Assembly (NCBI GenBank): GCA_937871415.1
Contig: CALMQD010000524.1
Location: 1-9,487 of the forward strand
Origin: an uncultured Phycisphaerales bacterium
GTDB lineage: Bacteria > Planctomycetota > Phycisphaerae > Phycisphaerales > UBA1924
Direction: 5' to 3'
Length of the DNA: 9,487 bases
Shown: positions 1 through 6,604 of the stretch, one piece after another
Position numbering within the stretch: the first letter of the stretch is position 1
Layout of the letters: every line of letters begins with the position of its first letter
The notes under the pieces: model-generated
Database searches by the model: none
The model's input: the letters and a program-made list of their open reading frames with translations, nothing else
Told to the model about the DNA's origin: nothing
Program-made: the position numbers and the translations under genes

Positions 1-87
1 GACCGTGCGCGAAGGCGAAGCCCGCGGGCGCTTGACGCCGCGGCAGTAGCCGCCGTCGCCGGGACCGGTGCGGTGCGGAGGGGTCAC
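1..87 (-). CDS. Possible 5' end of an unidentified gene, cut by the window edge
   Basis: A GTG at 85-87 overlaps the TGA stop (84-86) of the upstream hydrolase gene in a GTGA arrangement, a common form of translational coupling. The frame stays open for 29 codons to the window edge and would begin V/M-TPPHRTGPGDGGYCRGVKR. I do not recognise this peptide. In sequence this GC-rich, 29 open codons is weak evidence, and the stretch could equally be non-coding DNA downstream of the hydrolase. The four-base overlap is the only positive argument. Confidence 0.25.
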   Translation of the reverse strand, partial: MTPPHRTGPGDGGYCRGVKRPRASPSRTV

Positions 88-1079
88 GACCTTGCGATGG
101 TCTGGTAGGTCTCGGGGCGACGGTCGCGGTAGAACTGCCAAACCTCTCGCACCTGCCGGATCTCGTCGAGGTTCAGGTCGGCGACGAGCACTTCGTCCCG
201 GTCGCGCGAGGCCTGGGCGATGATCTGACCCCGCGGATTGCAGAAGTACGAACTGCCGTAGAACTCGCCGATGTTCCAGGGTTTCTCGAAGCCCACGCGG
301 TTGATGGCGCCGACGAAGTACTGGTTGGCGACGGCGTGGGCGGGCTGCTCGAGTTTCCAGAGGTACTCGGAGAGTCCCGCGACGGTGGCGCTGGGGTTGA
401 AGACGATCTCGGCGCCGGCGAGCCCGAGTTCGCGCGCCCCCTCGGGGAAGTGGCGGTCGTAGCAGATGTAGACGCCGATGCGCCCGTAGCGCGTGGGGAA
501 GACGGGGTAGCCGCCGCCGTCGGCGGGGTGCTCGGGGCTCGGCTCGCGTGCCTGAGGCGGAGTTAGCGCGAGCGTGCCGGCGTTGCCGGGCTTGAAGTAG
601 AACTTCTCCCAGAAGCCCGGGTGGCAATGCGGCAAGTGTTTCTTGCGGTACTTGCCGAGATAGCGCCCCTGCTCGTCGATGACGGCCGCGGCGTTGTAGA
701 AGATGCCGCCCGCGCCCCCGCCGCTCCACGCGCCGGAAGCGGCGGCGGTGTCGAGTTCGTAGATGGGCACGACGAGCACCATCCGGTGGCGCCGCGCCTG
801 CTCCATCATGAGCCGGACCGTCGGGCCGTCGGGGATCGGTTCGGCGAGGTCGTACCAGCGCGTCTCCTGCTCGGCGCAGAAGTATGGCGAGAAGAAGAGT
901 TCCTGGAGGCAGCAGATCTGCGCGCCCTTTGCCGCGGCCTGCTCGATGAGTTTCAGGTGCTTCTCGATCGAGCGGGCCTTGAGCGCACGCAGATCGTCGG
1001 GCGAAGCGCTGGGGGTTTCCAGGCAGGGTGCCGCGGCCTGGATCAGCGCGGCGCGAACGACTCGGGGATGCTCCGGCAT
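84..1079 (-). CDS. Beta-ureidopropionase-like carbon-nitrogen hydrolase (nitrilase superfamily)
   Basis: This is a cytosolic amidase of the nitrilase superfamily. It probably hydrolyses an N-carbamoyl amine such as N-carbamoyl-beta-alanine to the amine, CO2 and ammonia, the last step of reductive pyrimidine breakdown. Numbered from the ATG at 1079 (331 aa), the Glu-Lys-Cys triad is visible: E60 in CLQELFF, K146 in YRKKHLPH and C206 in YICYDRHFPEGAR. The stretches FNPSATVAGLSEYLWKLEQP and GAINRVG are typical of the beta-ureidopropionase branch. A GTG-independent longer start exists (ATG at 1115, 343 aa), but family members usually begin shortly before the VVRAALIQ strand, so 1079 is preferred; neither start has a clear ribosome binding site. 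Two loop insertions are unusual: a Gly/Ser/Ala-rich one at about 112-125, and about 22 residues at 169-190 between KPGNAG and YPVFPTRYG. N-carbamoylputrescine amidase is the main alternative substrate class. It lies 81 nt downstream of the UDP-sugar dehydrogenase gene, with a palindrome between them. Confidence 0.88.
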   Translation of the reverse strand: MPEHPRVVRAALIQAAAPCLETPSASPDDLRALKARSIEKHLKLIEQAAAKGAQICCLQELFFSPYFCAEQETRWYDLAEPIPDGPTVRLMMEQARRHRMVLVVPIYELDTAAASGAWSGGGAGGIFYNAAAVIDEQGRYLGKYRKKHLPHCHPGFWEKFYFKPGNAGTLALTPPQAREPSPEHPADGGGYPVFPTRYGRIGVYICYDRHFPEGARELGLAGAEIVFNPSATVAGLSEYLWKLEQPAHAVANQYFVGAINRVGFEKPWNIGEFYGSSYFCNPRGQIIAQASRDRDEVLVADLNLDEIRQVREVWQFYRDRRPETYQTIARS

Positions 1080-1121
1080 GATGGGATCGTAGAGGCGTCC
1101 CGGCCCAACCACCATCGTCCC

Positions 1122-1151
1122 GCGCCGCGGAGACTGCTGCGGCGCCGCAGC
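1122..1151. terminator. Intercistronic palindrome and overlapping alternative stem-loop
   Basis: Positions 1136-1151 form a perfect 16-base palindrome, GCTGCGGCGCCGCAGC. Its left part can instead pair upstream: GCGCCGC at 1122-1128 with GCGGCGC at 1139-1145, leaving a 10-nt loop, so the two structures exclude each other. The site lies just after the stop of the UDP-sugar dehydrogenase gene and before the hydrolase start, on the transcribed minus strand. No T-tract follows, so it is not a classical intrinsic terminator. It may weaken read-through or mark an mRNA processing point. The function is inferred from position alone. Confidence 0.35.
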
Positions 1152-1160
1152 GCCGCGTGC

Positions 1161-2675
1161 TCAGGCCTTCACGATATTGGAACGGTCGGCGATGTGCCCC
1201 AGCGCGTTGCGCGTGTCGACGATGAGCCGGGCGTGGCGCGCGATCATCGTCCAGTCGAACGCGGAGTGGGCGGTGCTGATCAGGACCGCGTCGTAGGCGG
1301 CGACGGACTCGGGCGTGAGCGCGGCGGACTTCATCCGCAGGTCGTAGCGGCGCATGGCCTTGGTGGCGGGCACGTGCGGGTCGCTGTAGTCCACCCGCGC
1401 GCCGAGGTTCGTCAGGCGTTCGATGAGTTCAAAGCTCGGCGACTCGCGGATGTCGTCGATGTCGGGCTTGTAGGCCAGGCCCAGCACCAGCACACGCGCA
1501 TTCCTGATCGCACACCCACGCGCCGAGAGCGCGACGACCAGACGGTCGACCACGTACCCCGGCATCGCGTGGTTCACCTGGCCCGCGAGTTCGATGAAGC
1601 GCGCCGGCACGCCGAGTTGGCGCGCCCGCCAGGACAGGTAGAACGGGTCGATCGGGATGCAGTGCCCGCCCAGGCCCGGGCCGGGGTAGAACGGCATGAA
1701 GCCGAACGGCTTGGTGCTCGCGGCGGAGACAACCTCCCACACGTCGATGCCCATGCGGTCGAGCAGCGTCTTGAGTTCGTTCACCAGCGCGATGTTCACC
1801 GCGCGGAACGTGTTCTCGAGGATCTTGGCGGCCTCGGCGACCTCGGCGCTCGAGACCCGCACGACGCGCGCAAAGGCGAGTTCGTACAGCCGGGCCGCGA
1901 GGTCGCCCGCGGCGTGCCCCCCCGAACCGCCGGGCGCATCCACCCCGCCGACGAGTTTCGGGATGAGCGTGGTCGAGATGTCCTTGCGCCCCGGGTCTTC
2001 ACGCTCCGGGCTGAAGGCGAGGAGGAAGCCGGCCCCTCCCTTGCCCCCGGCCGTCGCGCCCCGCAGGATCGGCAGAACTTCTTCGCGAGTCGTGCCGGGG
2101 TAGGTGGTGGATTCGAGGACGACCAGTTGCGGCGAGCGCTCGGCGCGCCTGTCGCGCTCGATCAGGCCGCGCGCAATCTCCGCCGCGGTGTCCAGCACGT
2201 ACGACAGGTCCGGCTCGGGCGTATCGGGGTTCGAGCCGTCCTTGAGGGGCGTGGGGACGCAGATGAGCACGGCGTCGCACTCGGCGAGGCGCGAAAAGTC
2301 GCTCGTCGCTTCGAAGCGCCCGGACTTGCGGAGCGACTCGGCGAAGTCCGCGCCGAGGTGGTGCAGGTAGTTCCTCCCCCGGCCGAGCGCCTCGATCTTC
2401 TCCGGGTCGGTGTCGAAACCCAGCACCCGTCCCCCACCACTTCCCCCGGCGCTCCCGCTCGCACCGCTCGGCTTGCTCAGCGCATCGACAAACGCGCGGC
2501 TCAGCGGCAGGCCCACATAGCCCAGCCCGATCACGCCCACTTTCACCGACCGTTCTGCGATCTTCCGCGCGAGTGCGGCGCAGGCTTCCGGCGGAGGCGC
2601 GGGCGGCGTGGCGACACTTCCAGAAGCGGCGCCGGAGTGGCCTGGGATCGGCGGATTGGGAGGGGGAGGGGTCAT
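1161..2675 (-). CDS. UDP-N-acetyl-hexosamine 6-dehydrogenase (UDP-glucose/GDP-mannose dehydrogenase family, WbpA-like)
   Basis: This is an NAD-dependent four-electron dehydrogenase that oxidises C6 of a UDP-sugar to a uronic acid for surface polysaccharide synthesis. Numbered from the ATG at 2675 (504 aa), the NAD-binding motif VGVIGLGYVGLP spans 46-57. CVPTPL (139-144) and ESTTYPGTT (188-196) follow, then the central helix with K284 and N288 in AAKILENTFRAVNIALVNE. The catalytic cysteine is C339 in PGLGGHCIPIDPFYLSWR, and the C-terminal domain starts near VLVLGLAYKPDIDDIRESPS. The PGPGLGGHCIPIDP form resembles the WbpA/TviB UDP-GlcNAc or UDP-GalNAc dehydrogenases more than UDP-glucose dehydrogenase; exact substrate is inference. 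A GTG at 2768 would add 31 residues. Either start leaves a Pro/Ala/Ser-rich tail of about 44 to 75 residues before the Rossmann fold. Gly/Ser loops at 66-83 and about 246-258 also lengthen it beyond the usual 430-440 aa. It lies downstream of the fucose synthase-like gene on the same strand and is probably cotranscribed. Confidence 0.92.
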   Translation of the reverse strand: MTPPPPNPPIPGHSGAASGSVATPPAPPPEACAALARKIAERSVKVGVIGLGYVGLPLSRAFVDALSKPSGASGSAGGSGGGRVLGFDTDPEKIEALGRGRNYLHHLGADFAESLRKSGRFEATSDFSRLAECDAVLICVPTPLKDGSNPDTPEPDLSYVLDTAAEIARGLIERDRRAERSPQLVVLESTTYPGTTREEVLPILRGATAGGKGGAGFLLAFSPEREDPGRKDISTTLIPKLVGGVDAPGGSGGHAAGDLAARLYELAFARVVRVSSAEVAEAAKILENTFRAVNIALVNELKTLLDRMGIDVWEVVSAASTKPFGFMPFYPGPGLGGHCIPIDPFYLSWRARQLGVPARFIELAGQVNHAMPGYVVDRLVVALSARGCAIRNARVLVLGLAYKPDIDDIRESPSFELIERLTNLGARVDYSDPHVPATKAMRRYDLRMKSAALTPESVAAYDAVLISTAHSAFDWTMIARHARLIVDTRNALGHIADRSNIVKA

Positions 2676-2806
2676 GAAGTTCGCTGGATGCGGCCGCGAC
2701 GGCTGGTTATTGAAGGCGCTCGACGGAACGGGAAAAGGCCGGCGGTTTCCGCGAGAGGCGGGCGTCACGACGCGGGGCTGGAGACCGGGGCCGCCGAGGG
2801 CGCCGG

Positions 2807-3892
2807 TCAGGGCCGCGCTTTCGTGCGCCGGTGCTCACGATACCACGCAACGGTCTGCGCGAGGCCGTCTTCGAGCGATGTCGCGGGAGACCAGTCGAGC
2901 AGGCGCCGGGCGCGGTCGATGGCGATGGCCCGGCGAGCCTGACCGTCGGGCCTGGAAGCGTCCCACTCCAGCCGCCCCGAGAAGCCCGCGCACCGGGCGA
3001 TGATCTCCGCCGCCTCTCGGACCGGTGTCTCGCGCGACGTGCCGAGATTGATCGGCGCGGGATTGTCGACGCGCTCGGCGGCGCGGACGATCGCCTCCGC
3101 GGCGTCGCGGACGAACAGAAAATCTCGCGTCGCGCGGCCGGTGCCCCAGCACGTCACGACCGGTTGACGCTCGTCCGCGGCTCGGACGAACCTCGACACA
3201 AGCGACGGGATCACGTGCGCTCGCTCGTCGTCGAAGTGGTCGCCGGGGCCGTACATGTTGATCGGGACGAGGTACGCGCTCGCAAGCCCGTGCTGGGTGC
3301 GGTAGAACTCGAGCATCGCGCCCGCGGCCTTCTTCGCCAGGCCGTACGGCGCACCCGAAGGGTGCATCGGTCCGCTCCAGAGGTCCTCCTCGCGGAAGGG
3401 CACGCCCGCGGCGTCGGGGTACGAACTGGCGGTGCCCACGAGCACAAACCTGCCCGAGCGAAGCGCCAGGCCCGCGCGGACCGAGCGCTCGATCAGGTGC
3501 AGCGCCATCGCCATGTTGTCGTGGAAGAACTTCGCGGGCTCGCGCAAGTTCGCGCTGATGCCGCCGACGTACCCCGCGGCGTGGATGACGACGTCGACGC
3601 CCGTCGGGAACGCGCTCCGGAACAGGCGGTCGACCGCCGCGGCGTCGGTGAGGTCGAAGTCTCGGTGACGCACGACAAAGGTGCGCTCGCTCGGCACACC
3701 CCGCGCGCGGAGCGCATCGACGATGTGGCGCCCGAGGAATCCCTCTCCGCCGGTCACGAGGATGTTGCGCTGCGCCAGGGGCGGTGCGGAGCCGCTCTCC
3801 GCCGCCTTTACCCCTGATCCGGTTGACGCCCCGACGCCGGCAACGCGGTTGACGGGCGAGGACGACGTCGGGAACGGCGGGTCGTGCGACAT
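2807..3892 (-). CDS. fcl: GDP-L-fucose synthase-like extended SDR (GDP-4-keto-6-deoxymannose epimerase/reductase family)
   Basis: The family converts GDP-4-keto-6-deoxy-D-mannose to GDP-L-fucose with NADPH. Numbered from the ATG at 3892 (361 aa), the Rossmann motif ILVTGGEGFLG is at 44-54 and HAAGYVGGISAN at 104-115. The active-site stretch GTASSYP is at 153-159 (catalytic-type Thr154), and the Tyr-x3-Lys pair is Y183/K187 in APYGLAKK. NMYGPGDHF (212-220), H226 in AHVIPS, WGTGRATRDFLFV (249-261) and DASRPDGQARR (311-321) all fit this family. The position two residues before Y158, Cys in the enzymes I remember (C109 in E. coli), is Ser156 here, so full epimerase activity is not assured. A reductase making a different GDP-deoxysugar is possible. 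The frame is open up to an ATG at 4027, but that start would overlap the divergent dehydratase gene, so 3892 is preferred. A Ser/Pro/Gly-rich tail of about 40 residues precedes the fold. The dehydratase that makes its substrate lies immediately divergent. Confidence 0.87.
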   Translation of the reverse strand: MSHDPPFPTSSSPVNRVAGVGASTGSGVKAAESGSAPPLAQRNILVTGGEGFLGRHIVDALRARGVPSERTFVVRHRDFDLTDAAAVDRLFRSAFPTGVDVVIHAAGYVGGISANLREPAKFFHDNMAMALHLIERSVRAGLALRSGRFVLVGTASSYPDAAGVPFREEDLWSGPMHPSGAPYGLAKKAAGAMLEFYRTQHGLASAYLVPINMYGPGDHFDDERAHVIPSLVSRFVRAADERQPVVTCWGTGRATRDFLFVRDAAEAIVRAAERVDNPAPINLGTSRETPVREAAEIIARCAGFSGRLEWDASRPDGQARRAIAIDRARRLLDWSPATSLEDGLAQTVAWYREHRRTKARP

Positions 3893-3945
3893 AAGCGGAA
3901 GAACACCATGAACCGGCGGCCAGCCCCGGTCGATATTGTTGGACC
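3893..3945. promoter_or_regulatory. Divergent intergenic region between the fucose synthase-like gene and gmd
   Basis: Only 53 bp separate the ATG at 3892 (minus) from the GTG at 3946 (plus), so control elements for both genes must lie here or within their 5' ends. The sole AT-rich patch is GATATTGTT at 3932-3940. It could give a -10-like TATTGT for a nearly leaderless gmd transcript, or CAATAT on the minus strand. A short inverted repeat, ACCGG (3912-3916) with CCGGT (3926-3930), flanks a 9-nt spacer. No convincing -35 box was found for either direction and neither gene has a Shine-Dalgarno sequence. The promoter role is inferred from gene arrangement. Confidence 0.35.
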
Positions 3946-5109
3946 GTGACCCCCTCTCCTCCCAACCGTGTCTCCGCGCAACCCGACCAGGCCGCCGGAG
4001 GCCCGGGCCCGCGGACGGGCACATCATCGGCGGGCGGGGCTTCGGGGTGCGCCGGGGAACGCTCGGCGCTCATCACCGGCATCACCGGGCAGGACGGGAG
4101 TTACCTCGCCGAACTTTTGCTCGCCAAAGGTTACCGCGTGCACGGGCTGATCCGCCGGAGCAGTTCGTTCAACACGCAGCGTATCGACCACATCTACCAG
4201 GGGCCGCACGAGTCGGATCGGCGCCTGATCCTGCACTACGGCGACCTGAACGACGCCGGCTCGCTCGCGCACGTCATCACGCAGAGCAACCCCGACGAGG
4301 TCTACAACCTCGCCGCCCAGAGTCACGTGCGCGTGAGTTTCGACATCCCGACCGACACCGCCGAGTCGTCGGGCCTGGGAGCGCTGAAACTGCTCGAGGC
4401 GGTGCGCGACTACGAGGGTCGCGCGGGCAGGCGCGTGCGCTACTACCAGGCCAGCAGCAGCGAGCAGTTCGGCAACGCTCCGCCCCCGTTCGCGGCCCAG
4501 AACGAGTCAACGCCCATGCACCCGCGCTCGCCCTACGCGTGCGCGAAACTCTTCGCGCACCAGGTCACCGTGAACTACCGCGAGGCGTACGGCATGCACT
4601 GCTCGTGCGGGATCCTGTTCAACCACGAGTCGCCGCGGCGCGGCGAGACGTTCGTGACGCGGAAGATCACGCGGGCGGCGACGCGCATCAAACTCGGGCT
4701 CCAGAATCGCCTGTTCCTGGGCAACCTCGACGCGAAGCGTGACTGGGGTTTCGCGGGGGACTACGTCGAGGCGATGTGGCTCATGCTCCAGCAGGAGAAG
4801 CCCGACGACTACGTCATCGCCACCGGGCGACAGACGAGCGTGCGCGAGTTCTGCGAGATGGTCTTTGCACGCCTGGGCCTGAACTACCGCGACCACGTCG
4901 AGATCGACCCGCGTTATCTGCGCCCGGCGGAGGTGCACTCGCTCGTGGGCGACGCCGGCAAGGCCCGGCGCGCACTGGGGTGGGCGCCGGCGACGAGCCT
5001 GGAGCAACTGGTGGAGATGATGGTCGCTTCGGACCTGGAACTGGCCGAGCGCGAGCGCACGCTGCGCAACGCGGGCTTCACGACCAGCCATCGGCATCAG
5101 GCGTCGTGA
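3946..5109 (+). CDS. gmd: GDP-mannose 4,6-dehydratase
   Basis: This enzyme converts GDP-D-mannose to GDP-4-keto-6-deoxy-D-mannose using bound NADP. It commits GDP-mannose to fucose and other deoxysugars. The 387-aa protein shows the nucleotide motif [10 protein letters not shown] (45-54), [17 protein letters not shown] (68-84), GDLNDAGSL (99-107) and [12 protein letters not shown] (121-132). The active site is [10 protein letters not shown] (167-176), with S171 at the usual Thr position and E173, plus Y197/K201 in [25 protein letters not shown] (224-241) and [21 protein letters not shown] (258-278) are close to family signatures. The GTG at 3946 is chosen because no other in-frame ATG or GTG lies before the Rossmann fold. 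It gives an unusual Pro/Gly/Ser-rich tail of about 40 residues. The gene is divergent from the fucose synthase-like gene that uses its product and convergent with a glycosyltransferase gene. Confidence 0.95.
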   Translation: MTPSPPNRVSAQPDQAAGGPGPRTGTSSAGGASGCAGERSALITGITGQDGSYLAELLLAKGYRVHGLIRRSSSFNTQRIDHIYQGPHESDRRLILHYGDLNDAGSLAHVITQSNPDEVYNLAAQSHVRVSFDIPTDTAESSGLGALKLLEAVRDYEGRAGRRVRYYQASSSEQFGNAPPPFAAQNESTPMHPRSPYACAKLFAHQVTVNYREAYGMHCSCGILFNHESPRRGETFVTRKITRAATRIKLGLQNRLFLGNLDAKRDWGFAGDYVEAMWLMLQQEKPDDYVIATGRQTSVREFCEMVFARLGLNYRDHVEIDPRYLRPAEVHSLVGDAGKARRALGWAPATSLEQLVEMMVASDLELAERERTLRNAGFTTSHRHQAS

Positions 5110-5146
5110 CGGATCCCGTTGCGCCCCTCGCGAGCGGCACGGCGCT

Positions 5147-5923
5147 TCATGCACTCTCGCAGCGCGAAGCGCCGCAGCAGCACGGGTGCACCGCGGCGTT
5201 CCCGAGGCGCGCCGCCCATCGCTGCATCTCGTGCTCCAGCACCTCGCGGTAGTGCCTGAGGCGCGTGCCGGGGTCGTTGAGCGGCCCGCCGAAGGTCCGC
5301 GTCGGGTCGTTGTAGATCAGACGCACCGGCAGCTCCTCGACGCGCAGGCCCATCGCGGCGCACTGCACCCAGAACTGCATCGGGAAGGCGTACCCGTCCT
5401 CGGTCAGGGGCAACTCGCTCACCCGCGAGACGCGGTAGGCCTTGAACCCGCAGAACGCGTCGGTCAGGCGCACGCCCAGCCGCGACCCCAGTCGTCGGTT
5501 GAGTTCCTCGGTGATCTGCTGGTTGATCGCGCGTCGGTCGGCCGGCGGCGTGCCCACGCCCACGGCGAGGTTCATGTACCGCGAGCCCGACACGACGTCC
5601 GCCTTCCCCGCGCGGATCCGGTCCAGGAACGCCGGGATCGAGTCGGGCTCGTGCTGCTCGTCGCAGTCCATCGTGATGACCCAGTCGAACCCGCGCAGCG
5701 CCGCCCACGAGAACGCGTCCTGCATGCTCCGCCCGTAGCCGCGGTTCACGCTGTGCCGGATCACGTCGACGGGGAACCTGGCGAGCAGCGACGGCGTGGC
5801 GTCGGAGGAGCCGTCGTCGATCGCCAGGACGTCGGTGACCTCCGGCCGGGCCAGCACGCGCGTGAGGACGCGCTCGACGTACCGCTCTTCGTTGTAGACG
5901 GGGATCGCGATGAGTGTGCGCAT
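5147..5923 (-). CDS. Family 2 glycosyltransferase (dolichyl-phosphate-mannose-synthase-like fold)
   Basis: This is a GT-A fold glycosyltransferase that transfers a sugar from a nucleotide donor; the acceptor is unknown. Numbered from the ATG at 5923 (258 aa), the GT2 opening IAIPVYNEERYVERVL is at 5-20 and AIDDGSSDAT at 34-43. The metal-binding DxD is D86-C87-D88 in TMDCDEQHEPDS, followed by VSGSRY (111-116) and TDAFCGFKAYR (154-164). No transmembrane segment is visible, so it is probably cytosolic and works at the inner membrane face. The frame is open to 6064, but the GT2 fold begins exactly at the 5923 Met and the upstream part does not look coded. The C-terminus is odd, with three consecutive cysteines (248-250) and a fourth at 255. 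It ends 37 bp from the dehydratase stop, tail to tail. Its place beside GDP- and UDP-sugar genes suggests a role in surface glycan assembly. Confidence 0.88.
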   Translation of the reverse strand: MRTLIAIPVYNEERYVERVLTRVLARPEVTDVLAIDDGSSDATPSLLARFPVDVIRHSVNRGYGRSMQDAFSWAALRGFDWVITMDCDEQHEPDSIPAFLDRIRAGKADVVSGSRYMNLAVGVGTPPADRRAINQQITEELNRRLGSRLGVRLTDAFCGFKAYRVSRVSELPLTEDGYAFPMQFWVQCAAMGLRVEELPVRLIYNDPTRTFGGPLNDPGTRLRHYREVLEHEMQRWAARLGNAAVHPCCCGASRCESA

Positions 5924-5992
5924 GAAGGCTCGCAGGTATCGTGGATGGTCCGCGGGAGTGCCGCGCCCCGGCATCCGCATTCGCAGCCCGGA

Positions 5993-6018
5993 GCGGAGAG
6001 GATTCGTTTCCTCTCCGC
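5993..6018. promoter_or_regulatory. Perfect 10-bp stem-loop upstream of the glycosyltransferase gene
   Basis: GCGGAGAGGA (5993-6002) and TCCTCTCCGC (6009-6018) pair without mismatch around the 6-nt loop TTCGTT. The stem mixes purine and pyrimidine runs rather than being plain GC, so it stands out from the background. It lies 70 bp upstream of the glycosyltransferase start. No T-tract follows on either strand, which argues against a classical terminator. It could be a 5' leader hairpin of the glycosyltransferase mRNA or a dyad operator. The role is not known. Confidence 0.45.
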
Positions 6019-6085
6019 GTCCCCCACCGCCGCCGAACGCGCTCGGAGCCCGCCGGGCTTCCACCCCTCGAGGAGCGCCGGGATA

Positions 6086-6103
6086 GTTCGACCATCATCG
6101 AAC
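6086..6103. promoter_or_regulatory. Second inverted repeat, 6-bp stem
   Basis: GTTCGA (6086-6091) and TCGAAC (6098-6103) are perfect complements around the loop CCATCA. The site lies 68 bp further from the glycosyltransferase gene than the 10-bp stem-loop. It could be an operator half-site pair or chance; a 6-bp dyad alone is weak evidence. Confidence 0.25.
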
Positions 6104-6438
6104 GATCCGGCCATGGTACCCGCCTCCCGCGGGCCGGGGTGCGGCGGGCGCTGAAAAATGTCTCACGCGGACAGGGACGCGGGTTCTCCCTCGCCCGCGC
6201 TCCCGGCCGCCACGGCTCGTCCACGCCTGCACGAACGGCCACGCGCGGCGCGGACAACAGGGCGGTCCGATTCGCGACGGGCTTCACGCCCACAAACTCC
6301 CCTTATGCCACGACGCGGCTGATGGCGTGGAACTCGTCGACCGGTTCGCACGCGACGACCTTTCCGACCGGGTGGAGCGTGCCGCGGCACAACGCCGGAC
6401 ACTCCGCGCCCAAAGGGTTCAACGGCCCGATCGGGGGC

Positions 6439-6459
6439 GGTGACCGACTGACGGTCGCC
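6439..6459. promoter_or_regulatory. Stem-loop upstream of the FGE-like gene
   Basis: GGTGACCG (6439-6446) pairs with CGGTCGCC (6452-6459) through eight positions, one of them a G-T wobble, around the loop ACTGA. A smaller stem CACGG/CCGTG follows at 6478-6492. Both lie 120-170 bp before the FGE-like start, upstream of the candidate promoter, so an operator is likelier than a leader structure. The role is inferred from position only. Confidence 0.25.
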
Positions 6460-6509
6460 GAACAAGGGCGGATTCCGCACGGTCACGCCGTGTTCCCGGA
6501 CCCCCATCG

Positions 6510-6538
6510 TTGCCGCGGCTTCGTTGTTGGGGTAGGCT
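6510..6538 (+). promoter_or_regulatory. Weak candidate promoter for the FGE-like gene
   Basis: TTGCCG (6510-6515) and TAGGCT (6533-6538) are separated by exactly 17 bp. They match the sigma-70 consensus at 4 of 6 and 3 of 6 positions. The predicted start near 6545 would leave a leader of about 65 nt. In DNA this GC-rich such partial matches arise by chance, so this is tentative. Confidence 0.2.
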
Positions 6539-6595
6539 CGGACCGGAGGCGTCGCACCGAGAGGGGCGGCGTAGAGCCACGGGCCAAGAGGCCCC

Positions 6596-6604
6596 GGGAG
6601 AGAG
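6596..6604 (+). promoter_or_regulatory. Ribosome binding site deciding the FGE-like start
   Basis: GGGAGAGAG lies directly before the ATG at 6610. The GGAG core at 6597-6600 sits 9 nt upstream, a normal Shine-Dalgarno spacing. It is the clearest such site in the window. It supports 6610 over the many upstream in-frame codons, in agreement with the signal peptide that begins there. Confidence 0.55.

Noticed and set aside
621..2942. A 773-codon plus-strand open frame spanning the hydrolase and dehydrogenase genes
   Set aside because: It lies antisense to two genes with complete catalytic motifs, and its own translation is Arg/Val/Gly/Ala-rich without any recognisable domain. Such antisense frames are expected in GC-rich coding DNA.
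2831..3817. Plus-strand open frame of 328 codons across the fucose synthase gene
   Set aside because: Antisense shadow of a clear SDR gene, Arg-rich and without motifs.
5924..6064. Longer glycosyltransferase start at 6064
   Set aside because: The added residues are Gly/Arg-rich and span the perfect hairpin. The GT2 fold begins at the Met at 5923.
6330..6360. T-loop-like GGTTCGCACGC, a possible tRNA remnant
   Set aside because: No acceptor stem, anticodon arm or D arm can be drawn around it.
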